Assembly (NCBI RefSeq): GCF_963678975.1
Contig: NC_089274.1
Span: 6,622,001 to 6,686,000 of the forward strand
Direction: 5' to 3'
Source: Dysidea avara
Lineage: Eukaryota > Porifera > Demospongiae > Dictyoceratida > Dysideidae
DNA length: 64,000 nt
Notes under the pieces: generated by a model
The model's database searches: none
Told to the model about the DNA's origin: nothing
What the model saw: only the letters and a program-made list of their open reading frames with translations
Translations under genes and position numbers: made by a program
In this document: positions 49,701 to 60,802 of the stretch, in pieces
How positions within the stretch are numbered: the first letter of the stretch is position 1
How the letters are laid out: every line of letters starts with the position of its first letter

Positions 49701-52404
49701 ATGCTGAGTCAAAGCACACTGTGCACATTGTATCAACCAGCTACTAAGCCCACTCATGCATGCACTTAAAATTTTGTTACTATGCCCCTTGAGTAAACTA
49801 TATAATTACTTTAACACTAATTTTACCTGTACACATTCTCCTGGCCCCTAGTTTTTTCTTTATAACTCAGGTTGCAGAAGCCTGAAGTATCAATTGTATA
49901 TGCATTGTAATGGAAATAGCATCTCATGTTAAACATGATAATGATCATCATCAATGAGCACTATCCCACAGCAAGGACCCACATGCAAGTACTTGACATC
50001 AAACTATTTGAATGCAAAGCCTCATAATTCTGGCACTGATAGTACTTTCTCATTCAGATATCTTACATGCATGTTATTATAAAAGAAAACAGCACAGAGC
50101 TACTCATTTTCATTGATTTGCTAGTGCAATGATGTATGTATATAATTATGTAGTTATGGTATACCACACCTCAAAAGCTTATTTACTGTGCTTTACAGAA
50201 TCACATAAAGGAGGAGTGTCAACTAGTCAAGTTTTCATGTCCCAATGAAGGTTGTCATGAGGAGATCACAAGATCACAACTTGATGATCACTTACAACAG
50301 TGTCAGTATAGAAGACAATCATGTTATTGGTGTAAGGAAGAGGTCCGTTATGATCAACAGAAGGTATTTATATTATATTTACCACATTATGATGGATATT
50401 ATGAACTTGTTTGTTACAGGAACATGAAGGGAAATGTACTGGTATTCCAATCAAATGTCCCAGTGGATGCAATGGTTCTATTCCTAGGAGAGAAGTGAGC
50501 TGTACTGTGTAAAAAGTGAACTAGCTTCTATGCATGCTACAGTTTAAAATGAATGGCTTTTTATTACAATTTGAGTACTACATCTAATCATGTCAGTAAA
50601 TAGAGCCTGATGAAGCTTAAGGTACAAATTAGAATTTCTGCAAAATTTATTCAGTATTGTGCATGTGAGGTATATAATTAACATCAGAGTGTGCCTATTC
50701 AGTTTAAAAATAATTGTATTGTGTGTAAGCATCGTCTCTTGATATAACATATTAGAGGAATTCTGAATTGCTGGGCATAAGTATGCACTGGAATTGACTA
50801 CCGAACAAAATTAAACTTTAAAGTTTCAACACTTTATGGTTGAACTTGTTAAGTGTCATTGTAGTCCTCGGGGTATAGAGCTGTTGCAAGTATAGTAGTC
50901 CCTCCATTATCCAAACTAGGTGTGTTCGGATAATGGAAAAGTTTGAATAAACAAAGCCCATACATTTATATACAGAGCTCAGTTAAAATACTCTAATAGA
51001 ACATACACTTTAGGCAAATACTCTAATAGAACAACAGTTTGGATAACAGAATGGATAATGGAGAGACCACTGTATATGTATTGTACATATGTTCCTTACT
51101 GTATATTTCAACAATGATCTGTTTACTTCCTAATTACAAATAGCACTCAGCACATTAAGTCATAAAGTGTTAGAATTCAAAATGTCGAGTTCAGTATACT
51201 AGTAGTCGTGTCTATCATTCAACAGTTACAGCAATAGTAAATCTTTGTCCCATTTTCCTAAATAAAGATCAGTCATAAGTATTTAATGAAGAAGTTCATA
51301 TACTTCAAGGTATGTACTTGAGATGAATGGCTGGTGTGCATTATAAAAGTTCGATAAAAGGTAATCAAAGTTTAATATACATAGCAGAAGCTGGGTTGTA
51401 GTCAGTGAATATAAGGTGTACTCTATCAGATGTTATTATGATACATATAGCTATGCTATATTTTAATGTGTTGCTTCTTGTAATTTCAGATGGATCTCCA
51501 TTTAGATCCTAACAATGAACGTGGTTGTCCACTGGTCAGCAAACAAAGATGTCTTTTCGCCTTTGTGGGCTGTCAGTTTGAAGCAAGTGGCATGCAATTA
51601 GAAATGCACTTGAAGAAATATGTGAAACATCATCTGTTGATGGTGGGCCAGTATTTGTATGATTTCCATCAAAAGAAACAAACTAGTGGCAGGATCACTG
51701 GCAAAGATTATGAAGAAATGAAGCAACTTTTGTACAATGAGATGGATAAAGCTAATAAAAAGTTAGACACATTTACTGACAATGACAGAGAATTGGCTTC
51801 ACAAATCACCGAATTTCAGGGCAAGCAGAATAACATTGGTTTCCAATTAACTGGAGTTGAGGATCTTTTAACATCACTACAAGCTAGTATTATTGAGATC
51901 AACCATACTTATGAGGAAGTGTCTCTCACCTTACAAACACTTCAAGCTACTTCATATGATGGTCACTACATATGGAAGATACCAGATATCACCAGACGTA
52001 GGAGGGATGCTCTACTAGGAAAGACTGTCAGTTTATATTCAGCACCATTTTACACTAGCAGGTTTGGGTACAGACTGTGTCTACGTGTGTATTTAGATGG
52101 TGATGGTAGTGGCAAGGGACGTTACATGTCTTACTTCCTCACCATCATGAAGGGAGAATATGATGCTTTACTGGAATGGCCATTTCAGCATATGGTGACA
52201 ATGACATTAGTGAACCAGAAAGGCAACAACAATATTATACAGTCATTCAGACCCAACCCAACCAGTACTAGTTTTCATCGACCAAAATCAGACATGAATG
52301 TGGCATCTGGTTGTCCTAAATTTGCTCCAATATCAATACTGGATAATCCTGAATTTGTTGTTGATGATGTGGCATTCTTCAAGTGTGACATAAAAATAGA
52401 ATGA
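46719..52404 (+). CDS. TRAF-like adaptor / RING E3 ligase, six exons (copy 2)
   Basis: Exons 46719-46861, 48428-48479, 49569-49664, 50199-50363, 50420-50494 and 51490-52404 join in frame to 481 residues, with the same splice phases as copy 1. The RING ligands (Cys17/20/32/37/40/54/57, His34), zinc-finger Cys/His residues, coiled coil and MATH domain are all kept. A handful of residue changes separate it from copy 1, for example Val41Ala next to the RING, Cys78Arg in the linker finger (a non-ligand position by my reading) and Thr/Met in the last finger region. Frame and splice sites are intact in both copies although the introns have gained or lost several elements, which suggests both remain under selection or the duplication is young. 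Confidence 0.9.
46948..47297. mobile_element. Non-autonomous hAT-like element in intron 1, copy 2 only
   Basis: The ends CAGGGCCGCCCA and TGGGCGGCCCTG are perfect inverts, flanked by an 8-bp duplication ACGGTAGG (46940-46947 and 47298-47305). Copy 1 shows the empty site at about 3210. The inside has an A-tract between AAGACC and GGTCAC and two CTCTATTAGAGTAT motifs (47140-47190). Confidence 0.95.
48630..49541. mobile_element. Non-autonomous element in intron 2, counterpart of 4739-5640
   Basis: Same ends and motifs as in copy 1, with small differences (CAGTGGTGTAG left end, CTACACCACTG right end, a 22-bp gain near 49222). Inherited with the duplication. Confidence 0.7.
50892..51074. mobile_element. 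Small MITE, counterpart of 7011-7186
   Basis: Same inverted ends and two ACTCTAATAGAACA sites. Inherited with the duplication. Confidence 0.55.
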
Positions 52405-52614
52405 GTAATATCTTTACTTTTGTACATACTGTATGTTAACTTTATAACCTTGCATGGTGTTTTCTTTATCTAAAAATTAATATTAGTCACTCTACTGATC
52501 TGTAAACTTAACCCACGCATGTGTAATGATCAGATCATTAGTTTACAAGTGTAATATAATGAGAAGCCAATGGCCTATTAACTTAGTTAATTAATATTGT
52601 AATTTTTCTTGTCC

Positions 52615-52620
52615 AATAAA
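52615..52620 (+). promoter_or_regulatory. Poly(A) signal of TRAF copy 2
   Basis: AATAAA about 210 bp after the stop codon and just before the MITE, as in copy 1. Confidence 0.5.
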
Positions 52621-52624
52621 TAAA

Positions 52625-52860
52625 TGACCGGATTTGTGAAAAAGGGGTCTTCCACACACATCCACTTCTATGAACTTGAAAGACCATAACGTAATGTTCA
52701 AGAAAGATACAAACCTGAAATTTTCTCCTTCCATTAACCCATGTTGGTGCTCACTTCCGACCAAATTTCAAGTTAATAACATTTTCCAATCTCCAGTTAT
52801 TAATTGTCAAAGTTCGTAAATTGGATGTGTGTGGAAGACCCCTTTTCGCAAATCCAGTCA
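52625..52860. mobile_element. MITE of the GACCGGATTTGCG family, copy 2
   Basis: Counterpart of 8732-8969, with inverted ends of about 40 bp and a few base changes. Confidence 0.85.
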
Positions 52861-53055
52861 CAAAAATAATATTGAATAGTCAGGCGTATTTATGATATTT
52901 AATAATGATTGCATGCACATCCTCAAGTAATGGTACACTATTATACCTTATATTCTCAAGAAGATTACACAGAATTGAGGATGTGGGTGTATATATTTGG
53001 CGAATCAGCACACAAAGCATGTTGGCAGATAAAAGTTTGGTGAATATGCCATGGA

Positions 53056-53509
53056 TAGGCATGAGGCTATTATGCTCCAAAAATTGAGCATTATGCTTTT
53101 GAGCAGTGCTCAAAAAATCACCTATTATGCTTTTGAGAATTGCCCATGCATTATTCCCAAAATTATGCCACCATAATTGGCTAATATAATGCCAGTTTAT
53201 TGCTGTATCAGACCATTTTCATTGATGTTTAAGCTTCAAATAGTCTTGAATTCTTTAGCTGGTTGCTGTATTAGAGAATTTCATTTCAATATGACTGCTT
53301 TATTAGAGTAAATAATATTCAATGACTGTTCTATTAGAGTTTCTGACTGCTCTATTAGAGTATCTCGATCTTTTTTAACGGAATTGTGCAATCTGCAGAT
53401 TTTCCTACTGTTAAAGCTTTATAATCACCTCAAAATGCTAGCATAATTCCTGATTTCCACACATACCTATTATGCCCGAAATTATGCCAGCATAATCGCC
53501 GCATCCCTA
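53056..53509. mobile_element. hAT-like element, copy 2 only
   Basis: It is flanked by an 8-bp duplication GCCATGGA (53048-53055 and 53510-53517); copy 1 has a single GCCATGCA at about 9155. The ends TAGGCATGAGGCTATTATGC and, inverted, TAGGGATGCGGCGATTATGC match. ATTATGC repeats occur in both orientations. Three tandem CTATTAGAGT motifs followed by ATCTCGATC lie at about 53288-53370. Confidence 0.9.
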
Positions 53510-56500
53510 GCCATGGAGCCAATATCGAATATAGCTATTTAACAAATTTGCTTCGATTCGCCAAACTTAAGGATTTGTCATTTACATAGTGCAAAAATTT
53601 AATGTGAGAAAAGTTTGATGAAGTTGATGATTTGCATTGAAATCTTCCCTAACAAAAAAATCACATTAAGTGTAAATATTCTGTTATTTGTAGGATTTCA
53701 TCAAAATTTTATGTTATACTGTATAGCTAATTATGGGTATATGATAGCATTTGATAACATACTGAATCGCTCTCAAGTTCAGCTTCAAAGGTATATAACT
53801 TCTCAAAAATATTCCTGTTCCCAGACCCTCTTAGATTGGCATGCAGTGTATTTCTCACACTAAGGTATACATTTCTTTCTTTCTACATAATGCTATGCAA
53901 CTGGGCCTGGGAGTATGGCATCAGGATTGGAAACATCACAATTTCTGGAGTTGTCTATTAAATTACACAAGAAAGTGCAAAGCTTGTAAGCTATATGCCC
54001 TCCCTTCTCTCCTGATATTTCACACGGACAAAATGATGCCAAGGAGGGGACACGTTAATTTGTATCATTTTAATAGCTACAATTGACTGGTGAACTTGTG
54101 CAAATCTGATGGGAGTGGAGGTACAACAGAATATGTATTTGTTGCAGACCTGACAGATTAAAACGATTTCTAAAATGTTACTGTATATGTATATAGTCAA
54201 AAGCAAATTCCACCCCACTGATCTTTCACTTTATTGCTAGTGGCATATATTACCAAGATCTTTAGTGATGGGTGGGAACACTTATCCACTGCATGGTTTC
54301 CAACATCCAATGCGATTAACTATAGCACAAAAGTGGACACTGCATACAGAATGTTAGTTTAAAAACCTGTTTGGAAGTGAATGTATATGGCTAGTTAATT
54401 CATTGGAGGTGGAATCAAGGGGGCCCGGTCATGTTACAAAAATTTAGCTGCTCTAATTTAACAGCCAACTACTCTAATAGAACAGTCACATTTTTACGTC
54501 TCAAAATTGTAAGTAACATGGCTACTTACACTGTAATTTAGTCACTATAATTTACACAGTGAAAATAGTCAAAATACAATATCGGATAAATTTGACTGCT
54601 CTATTAGAGTATCTTGATACATTGTGACAAAATTTGTTGGTTTCAACCCACTTTACATTGTGATATAGCAATTGCCAATTGCATGCAAACTTGTCTGCAA
54701 TGTGCTCTAATGTGCATGATATAAACTGAATAAACTGGGAACAAAAACTGCTGGTGGTTTTACATAATAGAAATTGCATATGTGCTATAATTACCAGCTG
54801 TGGTATCATAGATATTTCACAATATAGTTGTGACAATAATTCCATAACCTATATAGTTTAGTTTGTGGAGTAGAAATTTGATTGCAAGCTGGCTTGAAAC
54901 TGAACATCGAGAAATATGATATATATGTGTGTGTGCTATTTACTATCAAAATGGTGATTTCCGTTGATATATAGTCAGTTTTTTTTACAGCTATGTATAT
55001 ACTTGTAGCACAAGTTATGTTCTGAAATCTAATATATGTATGTATACATGGTATAAATTGCCCATGACGTAATAACAATTTCCAAGACTTCAACCAGATC
55101 TTTTATCCACCATACACTACAGAAAACTCATACCAGACAGTTCAATAACAATTGCACTACTTTGTAGACTACATCATTTGCAGTATACAAATACCAGTGC
55201 TTTTAGCAGTCATCACCACGGCTATACCCTCAGGTTGTGATTAAATAGAATGTCAATGTTAGTCAATATTTAAATAAAAGTTTCACAGCCTCACTGTAAA
55301 TTAAAATTTTACTCCATGCAGGTGTAGGTATAGGAGGTAGCATGGAGCTATATTATTTGTATTTTCGTGTGAGAAAAACCAGCATAGGTGTGTTCAGATA
55401 GCTGAAAGAGTAATTGAGACATATGTGATCTCCAGGAGGTAACTGATATATTTAAGCATCTTCTTTAATGATGAGAAAGCATCTGTAGGATAACATGCGT
55501 TGGCATTTTAGACAAAACTATAAGAGGCTTTTTCGGGAGGGGGGTGGCTTTAGCACCCCTCTCTCAATTTTTACTATGATCAGGGTAGGAAGCTACAGCT
55601 GAGCATAACTGCATAAGAGCAAGAGGAAAGGCTAAGCTCTTGTAATAATCAATGAGAGAGCCAGTAAACTATTTTGGAGTAAGGATTAAAAATATGAAAA
55701 TCAAAAATGTCTAATATAACAGTAACTGCTCTAATAGAATATCCAAAAGATTTTCTTTAAAGCTCAAAGGAAAATAAGTTTAAATATAACCTCTTCTTCT
55801 TGACCTCTAATCTACAATATTACCTCACCATTGTGCCAAATATCCTGCCACCCCAAAGTTGAAAATTATGCAACATATTAGCTGACCCAATTTCCTTATT
55901 AGTACTCAAAAAACTACTTGCTTTGACAAGTATTAGCTGCTATTATTTAGCTGTTATATATGAAAGATACAATTATTATTGCAATAGCTATTATTATTAC
56001 TGTTATTAGCATTGGCAGTTTTAGCTACAATGTCATTGTAGCTCATTAAACAGCTAAACTTTTATAAAAGTTAGCTTTTACAGTATCCTACAAAAACATT
56101 CTATGATTAAAAGCATTTATGGCATACAAGCTTGCACAACTATAAGCTGTCAATCGAAGTGTAAAGTGATTGCTTTATTAGATTATTTTATAAATAGAAC
56201 TTTACATACACACACACACACACACACACACGCACATACACAATTTTGCTTCATACACCAGCCAAGGCAGACAACCAATGGCATCACAGCCATCTAGTTA
56301 GTCAAAAATGGGCTTCACATGTACGAAATCAGTACAGCAGCACACTATGTATACCGTTATACAGTGAAACCTGACTTGTGTATTTAATATGCAGTTGTGT
56401 TCATTTTTTAAGTGTCCACATAAACTGGTTCCACATACGACATATATGTATATGAAAGCATGCAGATTGTTACAGTGTGGGTACATACACTGCAGCTGGC

Positions 56501-57347
56501 AATATGGCACTGTAGTTGTCTTCATTTAGTAGTTCCAACAAATAGCTAATAGTCTAGCTGCAAGACTTGCATAAATAGTGAAATGATAGTCAGTAAATAA
56601 TTTCGCATACAATCCTCCTAGAATCACCCCTAGTCCAGCACTCATGTGGATGTTGACTACATTTAACACGTAGTAGTGGTAGTACTATGTAGTGGCCATA
56701 ACTAGTGGAGGACACTGGTAGACCCTCAGAATTGTAGCTCTATAATTGTATTATGTAATTTTCAATTAGTATGCAAGCTTTCCACACATTTTGTGCATAG
56801 CTACAATTATAGTATGACATGGCAACGTAAACTGCATGCATGTGACCATGTTACTTGTGGTCTCATAGTCTCGTCTGCCAACCTGTATTTCTTCTTTTAT
56901 CATTGTGGGGCACTAAAGGTTATCTCGTGATGATTGGATGTTATACATGATTTATTCTTTTACAATTCTATAAACAAGAATGACACAAGTCTTAGATCAT
57001 TGTTCTTATAGATTGTCCCATCTGAGTTGATACAATTGTGGTGACACTGGGGTTATATGTACTAGCATGCTGTATGGCACTGAACCATTTCAACCATTTG
57101 GATATCTTTCTGGCTCCATACTGACTGTAGGAGAAAATTCTAGTTTAGGGGCATGCATATCACAGTTTTGGAGGCCCACGCTGCTGATAGATATTGCATG
57201 GTAATACATAGAGTATGGTTTGTTCAGGAGTTAACTATGTTATTTCATCAACTGACTTTAGAATACAGTTTTCAAGTTTGTATGATAGACACTTGATTGA
57301 TGGCTTCTGCCATCCGACATGGACGATATAACACTTAGCTATAACTT
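53510..57347. other. 3' flank of TRAF copy 2, no gene recognised
   Basis: Co-linear with 9160-13010. It contains CTCTAATAG motifs (54474, 54597, 55727) and the interrupted CA repeat. Confidence 0.6.
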
Positions 57348-58993
57348 ATCTGAGGTTACTTACTGTGTGATATGTGGTACAGTTGAACATGATGAAATAC
57401 ATCAATGATTGATGTCATAGATATTAGTTGACCTTTCTTTTTTTCTTCTAGCAGATACTGTAGATACAGTAATTATTATAATATATATGACCATGCACTA
57501 TTACTTAACTTCTATCCCACTGGAGCCCTACATCAAAGTAAAAAGTAGGAGTATATGATAGTTAAACCCCAGCTGGAATGGAAGTTAAACTCTAGTAGGT
57601 CAGAATCCTTAAATATGAATGACACATATGTATGCATTCTTATTATGATACCTGCAATGGAAAGGACGCTGGCAATGATGTGTATTATTGCTTAACTCGC
57701 CTGTCATTCTTTGCATGTCATTGCCAATGGAGTGGACGTGTGGGCATGTTAGGCCACATCATGATTGTTTAGTGTCACATACTAATAATGCATGGAGATT
57801 GCGTATACTCAATGGGCTGAACTATGGAATGTTTGATGCAGTGAGATTTAACACCTAAGACATCACTGCTATTCTTTAGAGACCTCTTTTTAAAGTGCAT
57901 TATTACAAATGTATTCATAACACAACAATTTTCAGTGTGCATGTGCTACCTAAATTCAAAAACTAGTTCAAATCAATCCTCAATTCCTCTAGTGTAGCTA
58001 GAGGTGTGTTCTGATCATATTAGTCGCTAAGCAAACCCTGCTTCTTGGAAGGTGTGTTTTGCATGCAAAATATTTTGTCACATGATGGCACACACAGCAT
58101 ACCATCTAAACTCCATCAATGAACAAACTGACTAAAAATAGAAATGATTCAAGTAAGACATATAACCATGTGACATTGTTAAACTGCATATAGTTTACAT
58201 TATTGCCACACCTTTCAACATTCATGTAAACCGCACATAAGCTGTATATGTACATAGTGGCAGTTGATAAATGATACCACACAACCACACAATTAGTTAT
58301 ACAAATGCCTCTTACATATAGTTATAAGTAATTATAACCTAGTGAAATCAGCAATACTGTAGCTGATATAATGAAGATTCCATACATGTAGTGCCACTGT
58401 TATCAAGCAATGGCAAACTAGCTATAACTTTGCATGAGGTCAAAATTATTGATCACAAAACCTATATCTCCTATTTACATTAATAATTGGTTAACGCACA
58501 TAAGTAATAAATAAGTAAATCACTAGGTAATTAACTAAGTGAAGTGATCATTGGTGTACAACTGTCAAAAATTGCTCTAGAGTTGGTGTGCTGACACTCC
58601 ATTGAGAAATCATCATTAGAAAAATCTGAACTTATAGTTATCAACTGCATAATTTAACAAATATTTTGTTGCGTGTTCTCGTGATGATAGCTCATGACTT
58701 TGGAATTAAATCACCTATTGACTTCAAATAAAAGTACTGACAAGATGTTTCTTTCAGCAAGACTTTTAATTTGAAACCATTGCAATGCCTGGGAAAGATG
58801 ATGAATTTTCAATGCAAAACTACCTGATTAGAGGTCACCAAAGGTCAAATCTGTAATGGAACTACATCAAAAAAATAAATGTCACCGCCAAGGAATGTAA
58901 TTTATGTGGAAAGTTTCATGATTGTATCACAAATGACACATTATTTGCACTATGTACTAGGAAGCAAAACATCTATTAATCCATTTGTAATTT
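57348..58993. other. No gene seen
   Basis: AT-rich sequence right of the duplication edge, with no convincing open frame or repeat. Confidence 0.5.
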
Positions 58994-59225
58994 TATATGT
59001 GACCAGACTTGACAAAACCAGGCTTCCACACATATCCAATGCTTTAACTTTAAACAACTGTAACTTGACCACTCAGTATGCTATTGGCCTAATAGCTATT
59101 TTCACACATTGCTTCGATAGCAATATAAAATAGCAGGTCAAAATTTCAAAGTGATGGCATACTCTTCAAAATCACAATTTTGGATGTGTATGGAAGCCTG
59201 GTTTTGCCAAATCCAGTCACATATA
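58994..59225. mobile_element. Diverged MITE of the GACCGGATTTGCG family
   Basis: The ends TATATGTGACCAGACTTG and CCAGTCACATATA are inverted, with CTTCCACACATATCCAA inside. They differ from the other members by several changes (CAAAACCAGG for CGAAAAGGGG), so this is a separate subfamily. Confidence 0.75.
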
Positions 59226-60802
59226 AAGCAATGATTATCACATTTTTTCTTCAGACTGTTCCTGTTCCACTGTAGAGTCAGTTGACACTAATCTTATTAG
59301 CCATGATTCTGTACTTAATACTAGCATCCTCAAAAAAATTCTGCAGCTATTAGTTTTATTCAGTTTTCCGATCATTAACATTTGTTCACTGAAAATTTTC
59401 AAACTGTGTTCAGAGTCTTTAAATGTAATGTAAAGTTCATTGGGTGGGCATCTATGCATATCCCAATCTATATTACAATGTTTATATGTATTTGTAGGAT
59501 TACAGGTTCAGGATATTACTTGCATAATTCATTATCCTGCACAAGGTATAGCTTGCTAATAATTATATGGTATACCATAGAATATCAGAAATAATAAAGT
59601 TGTGAATGTGTGTGTCCACATGTCTATGTCACATATACCACACAATTAATAACCTATAATTATGTCAAGATTGTGGTTAAATGGTTGCCCACCAAATGAA
59701 TTGAGTTAGTAGCACATCATGTCCTAAATTTAGAAGTGTCTGATCAAACAACATGTATACAGCAGAGAATTCAGTTGAAATGAACAAGTACATTTAATCG
59801 ATCTTTAAAGATACATTAATCCATGTATGTAAGCCAATATTTAGCTACTCTTTTCTTAATTGTACATGTGTTTATACTTGTTCACAGGGAACAACATAGG
59901 TCAGATTTGTACTAGTTTCTTGTATGAAATTATGTGTAGGTTGGAGTGGAAGGTACCACAAATTAATGTTGTAATTAATTACATATTGCCAATAGGCTAT
60001 AGTATTATACATGAACTCCCAATATTTTGTGTATGCAATAAGTATCAAACAGTAGTATAATATGTTTGTTGCCATGGGTACTAATTATGATCAGCTGATT
60101 AATGATCAAAAGTTAGACAGCCAGCATTCCATTGGTATCTCTGTGTAAATGTTGAAGCTGCATGCTAGTGTACCACAATAACCACGTTGCATGTTGGCTC
60201 CTTATAATTAGATGACCTCTTTCATGCTATTATTATAGAGACAATGAACTGTCATTCAAACATAATAAATTGCCGACCACTTAATTGTAGAGGTGGCTGT
60301 TAATAACATCTTAGATGCAGAACAGTATCTTGATCTGTACATGTGTATATACTTTTCAGCCACTAATCACCATAACAAAAATCGTATCCACTGATGATGC
60401 ATTCATTATATACAAATGTTACACAATTTTCTATATACTCCTTACACTCTTTATTCATATACAACATTGTACGTGAATAAATTTATCATAATGTATTAGT
60501 TACACATACATGTTCAGTTTATACAATTCAGTTTTTACAATTCTATCATATCCTGCATGTACATGTATATTAATTTATCATTTTATCATGTGCTAAAAAA
60601 CTATATACAAATAAATAAATAAATTTTCGACTATGTTTGCTTAATGTCACTATACAGTTACAAAGTTTACTCCTATACATACAAAATTCCTAACAGCATG
60701 CATGGGGGCAGGTATGGGGAAGAATACAAAATAGTAACAATACCTAATGGAAATACTGTTTAAAATCAGCTACAGTTTACGTGGCATAGCATATAGATGG
60801 CA
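59226..60802. other. No gene seen
   Basis: AT-rich sequence with short frames of no recognisable content. It includes the 3' flank of the minus-strand TRAF gene. Confidence 0.5.

Larger units (their letters stand above)
45200..57347. repeat. Segmental duplication, copy 2
   Basis: Co-linear with 1169-13010, same orientation, starting and ending at the same bases. Private insertions are 45994-46240, 46948-47297 and 53056-53509; the sites are empty in copy 1. It lacks the MITE and SINE of copy 1. Confidence 0.95.
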
